DNA of 7,365 bases, taken from Acidimicrobiales bacterium. GTDB taxonomy: Bacteria; Actinomycetota; Acidimicrobiia; Acidimicrobiales; Ilumatobacteraceae. The translations under genes and the position numbers were made by a program. Within the stretch, counting starts at the first letter, position 1. Each line of letters starts with the position of its first letter. Below the pieces are notes generated by a model. That model was not told the DNA's origin, searched no databases, and saw only the letters and a program-made list of their open reading frames with translations. Of the stretch, positions 1-5,509 are shown one piece after another. Where the stretch lies: NCBI GenBank assembly GCA_030830415.1, contig JAURNB010000221.1, positions 1-7,365 on the forward strand, read 5' to 3'.

Positions 1-494
1 CCGTCGATGCGGTGGTGTTCGCAACGGGGTTTGATGCCATGACCGGTGCCCTCAACAAAATTGATATCACAGGTCGCAACGGTCAAACCCTGCGCGACGC
101 GTGGTCGGCTGGGCCGGTCAACTTTCTTGGTTTGGGTGTCAACGGTTTTCCAAATCTCTTCACCATTACCGGGCCTGGCAGCCCGTCCGTGCTCACCAAC
201 ATGTTGGTATCGATACAGCACCACGTGGAGTGGATCACCGAATGCTTTTCATATCTGCGCAAACAGCAACACAAGACGATTGAGGTCACGCAAGGCGCAC
301 AAGAGGCATGGGTGAAACACGTCAACTCGGTCGCCGGCGCGACGCTGTATCAGTCATGCAATTCGTGGTACCTCGGTGCAAATGTCCCCGGAAAACCGCG
401 TCTTTTCATGCCGCTGCCTGGGTTTCCGAGTTATGTCGAAAAGTGCTCACAGGTGGCCGCAACGAACTATGAGGGATTTTCACTCAATCGGTAG
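1..494 (+). CDS. Baeyer-Villiger-type flavin monooxygenase, C-terminal part (5' end outside window)
   Basis: The frame is open from the first base, so the gene begins upstream; 163 residues are visible, ending at TAG 492-494. Full-length family members are usually about 500-600 residues, so roughly the last third is present and the FAD- and NADPH-binding Rossmann motifs lie outside. Seen: FATGFD at visible residues 6-11, the conserved strand-turn late in class B flavoprotein monooxygenases; FLGLGVNGFPNLF at 41-53; and a SWYLGANVPGKPRLFMP segment near 121-136, typical of the C-terminus of cyclohexanone-monooxygenase-like enzymes. Family knowledge: these cytoplasmic enzymes use NADPH and O2 to insert oxygen next to a carbonyl, giving esters or lactones; some act on aldehydes. 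The substrate cannot be read from this part. The next gene starts 9 bases downstream, so co-transcription is likely. A related N-hydroxylating or other class B monooxygenase is the main alternative. Confidence 0.88.
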   Translation, partial: VDAVVFATGFDAMTGALNKIDITGRNGQTLRDAWSAGPVNFLGLGVNGFPNLFTITGPGSPSVLTNMLVSIQHHVEWITECFSYLRKQQHKTIEVTQGAQEAWVKHVNSVAGATLYQSCNSWYLGANVPGKPRLFMPLPGFPSYVEKCSQVAATNYEGFSLNR

Positions 495-503
495 TGTCGC
501 ATC

Positions 504-1871
504 ATGACCATCGCTGAGCGGCCGTCGCCCAATCCATTTCTGGCAGGCAATCTCGCACCGGTGCAGGAAGAGGTCACTATTACCGATCTTGCAGTGACAG
601 GCACCATCCCCACTGAATTGCACGGTCGCTACCTGCGCAACGGACCGAACCCGATTGGGGCCGTCAACGAGGCGAAGTACCACTGGTTCACGGGTCACGG
701 CATGGTGCATGGCATTCGGCTGCGTGACGGCAAGGCCGAGTGGTACCGAAACCGTTGGGTGCGCAACCCAGAGGTATCGCGTGCGCTGAACGAGGAAGCC
801 AAACCTTCTGACTGGCCGGCGAAGCATCCGACGTTTGCAGCGAACACGAATGTGATTGGCCACGCAGGAAAGACCTTCGCAATCGTGGAGGCTGGTTCAC
901 CTCCCGTTGAATTGTCCTATGACTTGGAAACGGTGAAGATTTCCAATCTCGACGGCACCTTGCCGCATGCTTTTTCCGCGCACCCCAAGCACGACCCACA
1001 AACAGGTGAAATGCATGTGATGGCGTACTACTGGGGGTGGGGCAACAAGGTGCAATACCTGGTGGTCGGCGTCGATGGTCGCGTGCGTCGCACAGTTGAC
1101 ATCGACACGCAGGGTGGACCCATGTTGCACGATCTCGCCATCACCGAAAAATATGCGCTGGTGTTTGACTTGCCGTGCGTCTTCAATCTTGATGCGGCCA
1201 TGAAGGGTGCGGGTCTGCCCTACTACTGGGACCACGATTACAACGCACGTATCGGTTTCTTGCCGCGTACCAACGAAAAAGCCACGAGCGCCGACGTGAA
1301 GTGGGTATCGATTGACCCGTGTTACTTCTTCCACCCGATGAACGCCTACGACGACGGTGACGAAGTCGTGCTGGATGCAGCACGACACCCGAAGATGTTC
1401 GACCGTGAGCGTCGCGGCCCGGGTGAAGGGGATCCAACGCTCACTCGCTGGCGCCTCAACCCGCTGACCGGTGCTTCACACGAAGCATGCCTCAGCGACC
1501 GTCCACAAGAGTTCCCCCGAATTCGTGAGTCGCTCATCGGTCACTCGTATCGATTCGGGTATTGCGCTGGCATCGGTAAGGATTTCGCACAAGACACGCT
1601 GACGAAAATCGACCATGTTTCTGGAGCCGTCGTGGCACGCAAGGACCAGCCACGATTCGGATACGGCGAGCCCGTATTCATCCCGCGTTCACAACACGGC
1701 GCCGAAGACGATGGATGGGTGATGGCACTGCGACACGACACCACCACCGATACTTCCGACTTGGCACTCTTTGATGCCACAGCCCTCGATGCCGATCCAG
1801 TCGCCGTTGTGCACCTGCCCGTGCGTGTGCCGAACGGCTTTCACGGCAACTGGATTTCTGATAGCGCCTGA
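504..1871 (+). CDS. Carotenoid/stilbene cleavage dioxygenase (RPE65 family)
   Basis: A complete 455-residue protein, within the usual range of bacterial carotenoid oxygenases. The family is a seven-bladed propeller holding non-heme Fe(II) on four histidines. All four are visible in their usual settings: His160 (SAHP), His209 (MLHDLAIT), His277 (FFHPMNAY) and His447 (GFHGNW). The three second-shell glutamates of RPE65 also have counterparts: Glu129 (IVEAGSPPVEL), Glu336 (QEFPRI) and Glu389 (GEPVFIPR). The N-terminal GRYLRNGPNP (41-50) and WFTGHGMVHG (61-70) blocks are family hallmarks. Reaction: O2-dependent cleavage of a C=C bond in a carotenoid, apocarotenoid or stilbene; the substrate cannot be told from the sequence. 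No signal peptide is seen, so it is probably cytoplasmic. ATG 504 is chosen because the family N-terminus begins shortly after it and the next Met is at residue 67. No good Shine-Dalgarno lies just upstream (GAGGGA at 471-476 is too far), consistent with coupling to the monooxygenase gene 9 bases upstream. Confidence 0.95.
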   Translation: MTIAERPSPNPFLAGNLAPVQEEVTITDLAVTGTIPTELHGRYLRNGPNPIGAVNEAKYHWFTGHGMVHGIRLRDGKAEWYRNRWVRNPEVSRALNEEAKPSDWPAKHPTFAANTNVIGHAGKTFAIVEAGSPPVELSYDLETVKISNLDGTLPHAFSAHPKHDPQTGEMHVMAYYWGWGNKVQYLVVGVDGRVRRTVDIDTQGGPMLHDLAITEKYALVFDLPCVFNLDAAMKGAGLPYYWDHDYNARIGFLPRTNEKATSADVKWVSIDPCYFFHPMNAYDDGDEVVLDAARHPKMFDRERRGPGEGDPTLTRWRLNPLTGASHEACLSDRPQEFPRIRESLIGHSYRFGYCAGIGKDFAQDTLTKIDHVSGAVVARKDQPRFGYGEPVFIPRSQHGAEDDGWVMALRHDTTTDTSDLALFDATALDADPVAVVHLPVRVPNGFHGNWISDSA

Positions 1872-1876
1872 GATAC

Positions 1877-1888
1877 CCGATATATCGG
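1877..1888. repeat. 12-bp perfect palindrome after the dioxygenase gene
   Basis: CCGATATATCGG reads the same on both strands and lies 5 bases after the dioxygenase stop codon. As RNA it gives only a 4-bp stem with a TATA loop and no following T-run, so it is not a convincing terminator. A binding site for a dimeric regulator is possible but unsupported by any second copy in the window. Confidence 0.4.
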
Positions 1889-1895
1889 CGGGCTG

Positions 1896-1936
1896 AAGCA
1901 ACCCCAAAAATTCACGATGTGGACAGTGGGCTGCTT
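1896..1936 (+). terminator. Possible weak hairpin between dioxygenase and lipoprotein genes
   Basis: AAGCAACCC (1896-1904) can pair with GGGCTGCTT (1928-1936) with one mismatch, across a loop of 23 bases. Only GGTTT follows, so this is not a classical intrinsic terminator. The right arm overlaps the proposed -35 box of the next gene. It is listed because a transcript boundary is expected here and this is the best stem available. Confidence 0.22.
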
Positions 1937-1964
1937 GGTTTGAGCCTGAAACTGATGTTATAGT
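1935..1964 (+). promoter_or_regulatory. Candidate sigma70-type promoter of the small lipoprotein gene
   Basis: TTGGTT (1935-1940) is followed after 18 bases by TATAGT (1959-1964), which matches five of six positions of the TATAAT consensus. Transcription would start near 1971, giving a leader of about 20 bases that contains a good ribosome binding site. The -35 box is weak; TTGAGC at 1940 is closer to consensus but only 13 bases from the -10. Confidence 0.45.
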
Positions 1965-1978
1965 CAGGGGAACTTCAC

Positions 1979-1984
1979 AGGGAG
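1979..1984 (+). promoter_or_regulatory. Ribosome binding site of the small lipoprotein gene
   Basis: AGGGAG ends 6 bases before ATG 1991. It is the clearest Shine-Dalgarno sequence in the window and fixes the start of the lipoprotein gene. Confidence 0.75.
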
Positions 1985-1990
1985 ACGTAC

Positions 1991-2308
1991 ATGTCCAAAC
2001 AGCACTTAATCGCCGCTGCCGCAATCAGTTCTGCTCTATTGCTTGGTGGCTGCTCTTCGTCATCTCAAACGGATCTCGATGACCAGCCTGGCACGACGGT
2101 TGCTCGCACAAAGAACGCCGCACTTACCTGGACGACAACTACCGCTGTCGCACCTCGCCCAAAACTCGGTTCAACGCCGCAGCCTGGAATAATGCCGACA
2201 ACTACCGCTGTCGCACCTCCCCCAAAACTCGGTTCAACGCCGCAGCCTGGAATAATGCCGACAACTACCGTGGCACCATTAACGTCTTCCACCGCCCCAA
2301 AGCCGTAA
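1991..2308 (+). CDS. Small Thr/Pro-rich lipoprotein with tandem 21-residue repeats
   Basis: A 105-residue protein. Residues 1-20 form a lipoprotein signal peptide: a Lys/His-containing start, a hydrophobic stretch, then LLGGC with the lipidated cysteine at 21. The chain should therefore be exported and anchored to the outer face of the membrane. The mature 85 residues have no recognisable fold: a Ser-rich linker, then two copies of a 21-residue unit (TTTAVAP, then RPK or PPK, then LGSTPQPGIMP) and the beginning of a third. Such Thr/Pro-rich segments are usually extended and are frequent targets of O-glycosylation in actinobacteria; that is inference here. It has its own promoter and ribosome binding site. 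The glycosyltransferase gene begins 24 bases after its stop and in the same reading frame, so co-transcription is likely. The family is not recognised and no function is claimed beyond a surface lipoprotein. Confidence 0.8.
   Translation: MSKQHLIAAAAISSALLLGGCSSSSQTDLDDQPGTTVARTKNAALTWTTTTAVAPRPKLGSTPQPGIMPTTTAVAPPPKLGSTPQPGIMPTTTVAPLTSSTAPKP
2133..2270 (+). repeat. 63-bp in-frame tandem duplication within the lipoprotein gene
   Basis: Copy 1 (2133-2195) and copy 2 (2196-2258) differ at a single base, G2157 versus C2220, which changes Arg to Pro. A third copy begins with 12 identical bases (2259-2270) and then diverges. The unit is 21 codons, so gain or loss of a copy would keep the frame. 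Confidence 0.95.
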
Positions 2309-2315
2309 ATACTGC

Positions 2316-2332
2316 AAGGTCTTGATCACCTT
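2316..2332 (+). promoter_or_regulatory. Small inverted repeat masking the AAGG before the glycosyltransferase start
   Basis: AAGGT (2316-2320) and ACCTT (2328-2332) can form a 5-bp stem with a 7-base loop directly before TTG 2333. The only Shine-Dalgarno-like sequence near this start, AAGG, lies in the left arm. It could dampen initiation unless ribosomes arrive from the upstream gene, but the stem is short and may be chance. Confidence 0.22.
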
Positions 2333-3823
2333 TTGACCACTGGCTGTATCAAACATCCGCATTTACGGATTGGAATCCTCATTGTTGCCTTCAACGCAGA
2401 ATCCACTCTTTCTCAGGTTCTTGATCGAATACCTCACGCATTTGTTTCGGATGTAGCGGCAGTTCTCATCTGCGACGACGCAAGCAACGACAACACCTAC
2501 GCGACCGCTGTGTCCTGTAAGCAAGATTATCCTCAGTTGCCAATCCACATTCTTCGCCAAGTAAGTCGGCGAGGTTACGGGGGAAACCAAAAAACTGGCT
2601 ACGCATGGGCCGAAAAACTGGGCTTAGATGCTGTGATATTGCTTCATGCCGATGCTCAGTACGCACCAGAGTTATTGCCAGAAATCATCGCGCCGATTGT
2701 GTCTGGCACCGCAGATGCAGTGTTTGGTTCTCGTATGATGATCAGCGGTGCCGCGCGACTGGGCGGAATGCCACGACACAAATATTTTGGTAACAGGATT
2801 CTCACTTTTTTGCAGAATGCACTGGCCGGAGTGAGCCTCTCCGAGTGGCACAGCGGCTATCGGGCATACTCAATGCAAGCCCTCAAACGGCTCGGTGTTC
2901 AGAACAATTCAGATGACTTTGACTTTGATACTCAAATCATTCTCCAGCTCATCAAATCCGAGGCTCGAATTAAAGAAATCGCTATTCCTACTTATTACGG
3001 TGATGAGATCAGCCATGTGAACGGTGTGAAGTATGCATTTCAGGTTTTGCGCGAGACCTTTCACTTTCGCATTAGCCAGATGGGTTTTGGCAGGAGCAGA
3101 TATCGCCCAGAGTGTGTCACATACTCAATAAAAAATTTCAGCGACTCCTCTCATGCATTGATTCTTCAAGCACTTAGCCAACGCTCAGCCCTACGCATCC
3201 TTGACCTGGGGTGCGCAGACGACTTTCTAGGTGCCAAGATTCGCGCACTTGGGCACACTGTAATTGGGATTGACGCCGCGGCAAGTCGTCATGGCGGTGA
3301 GCCGACAGACATCATCAGGGCTGATCTCGATAATGGTCTACCCATTTCGCTACGTGGATTATTTGACGTCGTCATCTGTGCAGATATTTTGGAGCATCTC
3401 AAAAACCCGGAGCGGACTCTCCAACAACTTCATCAGGCGATACCCATCAATGGAAAACTCATCGTGAGCATTCCAAACTTTGGACACTGGTACCCGCGTG
3501 TACGAAGCACCTTAGGAAGATTCGATTACGATCAAAAAGGCATCCTTGATTTCACCCATCTGCGATTTTTCACCAAACGTAGTTTTGAACAGATGGCCCT
3601 ACGCACCGGATACGACGTGGTATTGCTCAACTGCACGAGTACGCCTCTTCGCCAGTTGTGGAGTGGCAAAGGAAAATTTCGTTCTATTGTTGTGAGCATA
3701 TTGAGCACACTGGACAGAAATATAATCAAAATGCGTCCACAACTTTTTGCGTATCAATTCATTTACCAACTAACACCCCAGCGTGGTGCCAGACATTTAA
3801 ACGACGTGACGGCACAATCCTGA
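2333..3823 (+). CDS. Bifunctional GT2 glycosyltransferase / class I SAM-dependent methyltransferase
   Basis: A 496-residue soluble protein with two catalytic domains and no membrane segments. Residues 12-240 are a GT-A fold of the DPM1/DPG-synthase-like group: RIGILIVAFNAE (12-23), CDDASNDNT (47-55), LLHADAQYAPE (103-113, the metal/nucleotide-sugar acidic motif, where HGDGQ is commoner than HADAQ), FGSRM (131-135) and HSGYRAYS (173-180). Residues 285-435 are a Rossmann methyltransferase: motif I ILDLGCADDFLG (289-300), IGID (311-314), ADILEHL (350-356), then LDFTHLRFFT (405-414), common in envelope-sugar methyltransferases. Motif I keeps the acid and first glycine, but A295 and D297 replace the other two glycines. 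Inferred role: transfer of a sugar, probably to a polyprenyl phosphate or glycan, plus methylation of the product. TTG 2333 is the first start after the in-frame stop of the preceding gene, so the start is moderately certain. The DUF2079 membrane protein follows at once, suggesting a shared pathway. Confidence 0.9.
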   Translation: MTTGCIKHPHLRIGILIVAFNAESTLSQVLDRIPHAFVSDVAAVLICDDASNDNTYATAVSCKQDYPQLPIHILRQVSRRGYGGNQKTGYAWAEKLGLDAVILLHADAQYAPELLPEIIAPIVSGTADAVFGSRMMISGAARLGGMPRHKYFGNRILTFLQNALAGVSLSEWHSGYRAYSMQALKRLGVQNNSDDFDFDTQIILQLIKSEARIKEIAIPTYYGDEISHVNGVKYAFQVLRETFHFRISQMGFGRSRYRPECVTYSIKNFSDSSHALILQALSQRSALRILDLGCADDFLGAKIRALGHTVIGIDAAASRHGGEPTDIIRADLDNGLPISLRGLFDVVICADILEHLKNPERTLQQLHQAIPINGKLIVSIPNFGHWYPRVRSTLGRFDYDQKGILDFTHLRFFTKRSFEQMALRTGYDVVLLNCTSTPLRQLWSGKGKFRSIVVSILSTLDRNIIKMRPQLFAYQFIYQLTPQRGARHLNDVTAQS

Positions 3824-5307
3824 TTGCCCTAGCCACCCGACAGCGCCAGTGGATACCTCGTATATTGCTCTTCGCCTCGATCTCAGTTTGGATACTCACC
3901 GTGGCTCGTATGGTCGTAATTCGCCACAACAGCTTTAATACCTTCGATTTTGACTTGGGTATTCATGACCAGTCTTTATGGCTACTAGCGAACGGCAAGT
4001 GGTTCAACACGGTATGCGGGCTTCCGGTCTTTGGGCATCATGCATCACTTATGTATCTGCTGCTCGTTCCACTGATATGGATAGGTGCCGGCCCCAATCT
4101 GTGGAATCTTCTGCAAGTTGCCGCGCTGGGATTAGCGACGATTCCAGTTTTTTTGATTGCACGCAACCGGCTGCGGAGTGAGTATCTTGCATCGGCTTTC
4201 GGTATTGCCTGGCTACTTCTGCCCACAACTACGTACTTAGCCTGGGAAACCTTCCATCCGGAAACGATGGCGGTGCCATTCCTGCTTATGGCTTATCACT
4301 GCTGCACCTCCCGCGCGGATCTACTGGTTGCCACTCCGATTAGGCGAAATGTGATTCCAGTCTGTTGGGTGCTCAGCGCCATGCTCTGGAAAGAAGACGT
4401 GGCAGTTGCATTGATTGGTCTCGGGATTCTGCTTATATTTCGACGACAGCGATTGTTTGGGTCAATTTTGGTTGCTTCTGCCACTTCATATTTCGTCGTC
4501 GTCGGGCTCTGGTTGCTCCCACGATTGTCAGGTGGACTGACTGCTTACGGAATGCTTTACGGCGAACTCGGGAGTACTCCAAAGGAAATGATTCAGACAG
4601 CTCTCAACAATCCATCTCTCATTTTGGAACGGATGGTGGAAAATAATGCTCTCGGTTACTTTGCCCAAATTACTCAACCCCTAAGTTACCTTTCAGTGCT
4701 GGCGCCTCTCACCTTGCTGATGGGAACACCACAATTTTTCATTAATATTCTAACTAATAACGACTTTACGTGGTCTTATATGTTTCACTATCAAGCCATT
4801 CCGCTGGTGGTGTCGATAACCGCCGCCATAGAAGGCTTGACATTACTCAAGCGACGTGTGCCAGTACTGGCTCGATTTGCTCCGGTCACCTTGATCGTCT
4901 CGGTTTTAGCTTCTGCGTATGCATGGGGAATGCTTCCTTACGCATCTGGCGCCTACTCAATGGATGACTTCATTGCATGGGACGTAAGTGGATGGCAATC
5001 AGCTTTGGAACATATCGGACCAGATGATGTAACTTCTGCCCAGTACAACCTTGTGCCCCATGTGACACATCGAGAGGTCGTTTACACATTCCCTAACCCA
5101 TGGATACAGCTAAATTTTTTAAGTGACACTTCAAAGTTTGTAGATGAGTGCAAGATTCAGTGGATTGTCGTTCAATTGAAATCGTTAGATTCTGAGTCGC
5201 GGAATCTTTTAGCGTCCCTAGTTTCACAGGGCAGCTACAGCGCCGTTCAAACAGTCGCCGGGGTTTCAACTTTTGTATATTCAGGCCCGCCCTGCGCCGG
5301 GCAATAG
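3820..5307 (+). CDS. DUF2079 polytopic membrane protein (GT-C-like)
   Basis: About 495 residues from codon 3820. There are roughly ten hydrophobic segments, the first at residues 15-34, then a soluble C-terminal domain of about 110 residues. DUF2079 signatures are clear: FDFDLGIHDQSLW (42-54), GLPVFGHHASLMYLLL (67-82), WETFHPETMAVPFLL (142-156) and WKEDVAVAL (190-198). Family knowledge: DUF2079 resembles GT-C glycosyltransferases, which use polyprenyl-phosphate sugars on the outer membrane face with acidic residues in the first external loop (D45 or D50 here); the substrate is unknown. It overlaps or abuts the GT2-methyltransferase gene, which could supply the donor. The start is unclear. GTG 3658 would overlap that gene by 166 bases. 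TTG 3865 is the first usual start after it but cuts into the first membrane segment. The Arg-rich RQRQWIPR just before that segment suggests initiation near CTG 3820 or ATT 3823. Confidence 0.85.
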   Translation: MIALATRQRQWIPRILLFASISVWILTVARMVVIRHNSFNTFDFDLGIHDQSLWLLANGKWFNTVCGLPVFGHHASLMYLLLVPLIWIGAGPNLWNLLQVAALGLATIPVFLIARNRLRSEYLASAFGIAWLLLPTTTYLAWETFHPETMAVPFLLMAYHCCTSRADLLVATPIRRNVIPVCWVLSAMLWKEDVAVALIGLGILLIFRRQRLFGSILVASATSYFVVVGLWLLPRLSGGLTAYGMLYGELGSTPKEMIQTALNNPSLILERMVENNALGYFAQITQPLSYLSVLAPLTLLMGTPQFFINILTNNDFTWSYMFHYQAIPLVVSITAAIEGLTLLKRRVPVLARFAPVTLIVSVLASAYAWGMLPYASGAYSMDDFIAWDVSGWQSALEHIGPDDVTSAQYNLVPHVTHREVVYTFPNPWIQLNFLSDTSKFVDECKIQWIVVQLKSLDSESRNLLASLVSQGSYSAVQTVAGVSTFVYSGPPCAGQ

Positions 5308-5452
5308 CGGCCAGACGATCTCAGAGGCCTTCACGATCAAGGGCGTTGAAGTGGCCCTTGGGGCCTCGGTCGGGATAGACGCAAAGGGCTTTTATATCGA
5401 GGTTCGACTAGGAAAAGATGTCAAGGGAGCACGGCTTTACTTCAAGAATTAA
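5306..5452 (+). pseudogene. Coding-like C-terminal fragment, no convincing start
   Basis: In this frame 48 codons run from the end of the DUF2079 gene to TAA 5450-5452. The translation looks protein-like: alternating hydrophobic residues with Gly, Lys and Asp, as in ALGASVGIDAKGFYIEVRLG, ending GARLYFKN. Of the 48 third positions, 30 are G or C. The frame stays open upstream into the DUF2079 gene as far as TAG 5219-5221, but without ATG. GTG 5351, with AAGGG 7 bases before it, would give a 33-residue peptide. The likeliest reading is the tail of a lost gene; a true short ORF or chance are alternatives. A frameshifted tail of the DUF2079 protein is less likely because that protein already ends in the usual way. 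The family is not recognised. Confidence 0.35.
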
Positions 5453-5461
5453 CCTGTCTGC

Positions 5462-5490
5462 TTGGTCTGCAAAGTAAGAAGCCGTATAAC
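5462..5490 (+). promoter_or_regulatory. Candidate sigma70-type promoter of the large lipoprotein gene
   Basis: TTGGTC (5462-5467), a 17-base spacer, then TATAAC (5485-5490). Transcription would start around 5497, leaving only about 13 bases before ATG 5510 and no Shine-Dalgarno sequence, so the message may be nearly leaderless, as is frequent in actinobacteria. Confidence 0.5.
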
Positions 5491-5509
5491 TTCGTCTAGA
5501 CTTCGGCTT
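5479..5509. repeat. Inverted repeat and 8-bp palindrome over the expected transcription start
   Basis: AAGCCG (5479-5484) and CGGCTT (5504-5509) form a 6-bp inverted repeat with a 19-base spacer directly before ATG 5510. Inside it GTCTAGAC (5494-5501) is a perfect palindrome at the predicted transcription start, and ACTTCG occurs twice (5489-5494 and 5500-5505). The position would suit a repressor operator; no regulator gene is in the window to support this. Confidence 0.3.

Noticed and set aside
480..863. Minus-strand open frame at the start of the dioxygenase gene
   Set aside because: It is antisense to conserved N-terminal blocks of the dioxygenase and has no motif or ribosome binding site of its own.
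897..1388. 163-codon open frame on the minus strand
   Set aside because: It lies fully inside the dioxygenase gene, whose protein has all its catalytic residues; the antisense translation shows no recognisable motif.
2133..2270. Direct repeats considered as a CRISPR array
   Set aside because: The copies are contiguous without unique spacers and lie in frame within a lipoprotein gene.
3264..3467. 67-codon + strand open frame inside the methyltransferase region
   Set aside because: It is an out-of-frame shadow of the fusion gene, which carries clear SAM-methyltransferase motifs in the main frame.
5285..5302. GCCCG/CGGGC hairpin at the end of the DUF2079 gene as an intrinsic terminator
   Set aside because: The stem is only 5 bp, lies inside the coding sequence before the stop codon and has no T-run after it.
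5353..5365. GGCCC-TTG-GGGCC hairpin as a terminator
   Set aside because: The stem is 5 bp with a 3-base loop and no T-run, and it sits inside the coding-like fragment.
5219..5452. Frameshift joining the coding-like fragment to the DUF2079 protein
   Set aside because: The DUF2079 protein already ends with the usual short strand after its soluble domain, so no extra tail is expected; it cannot be fully excluded without homologues.
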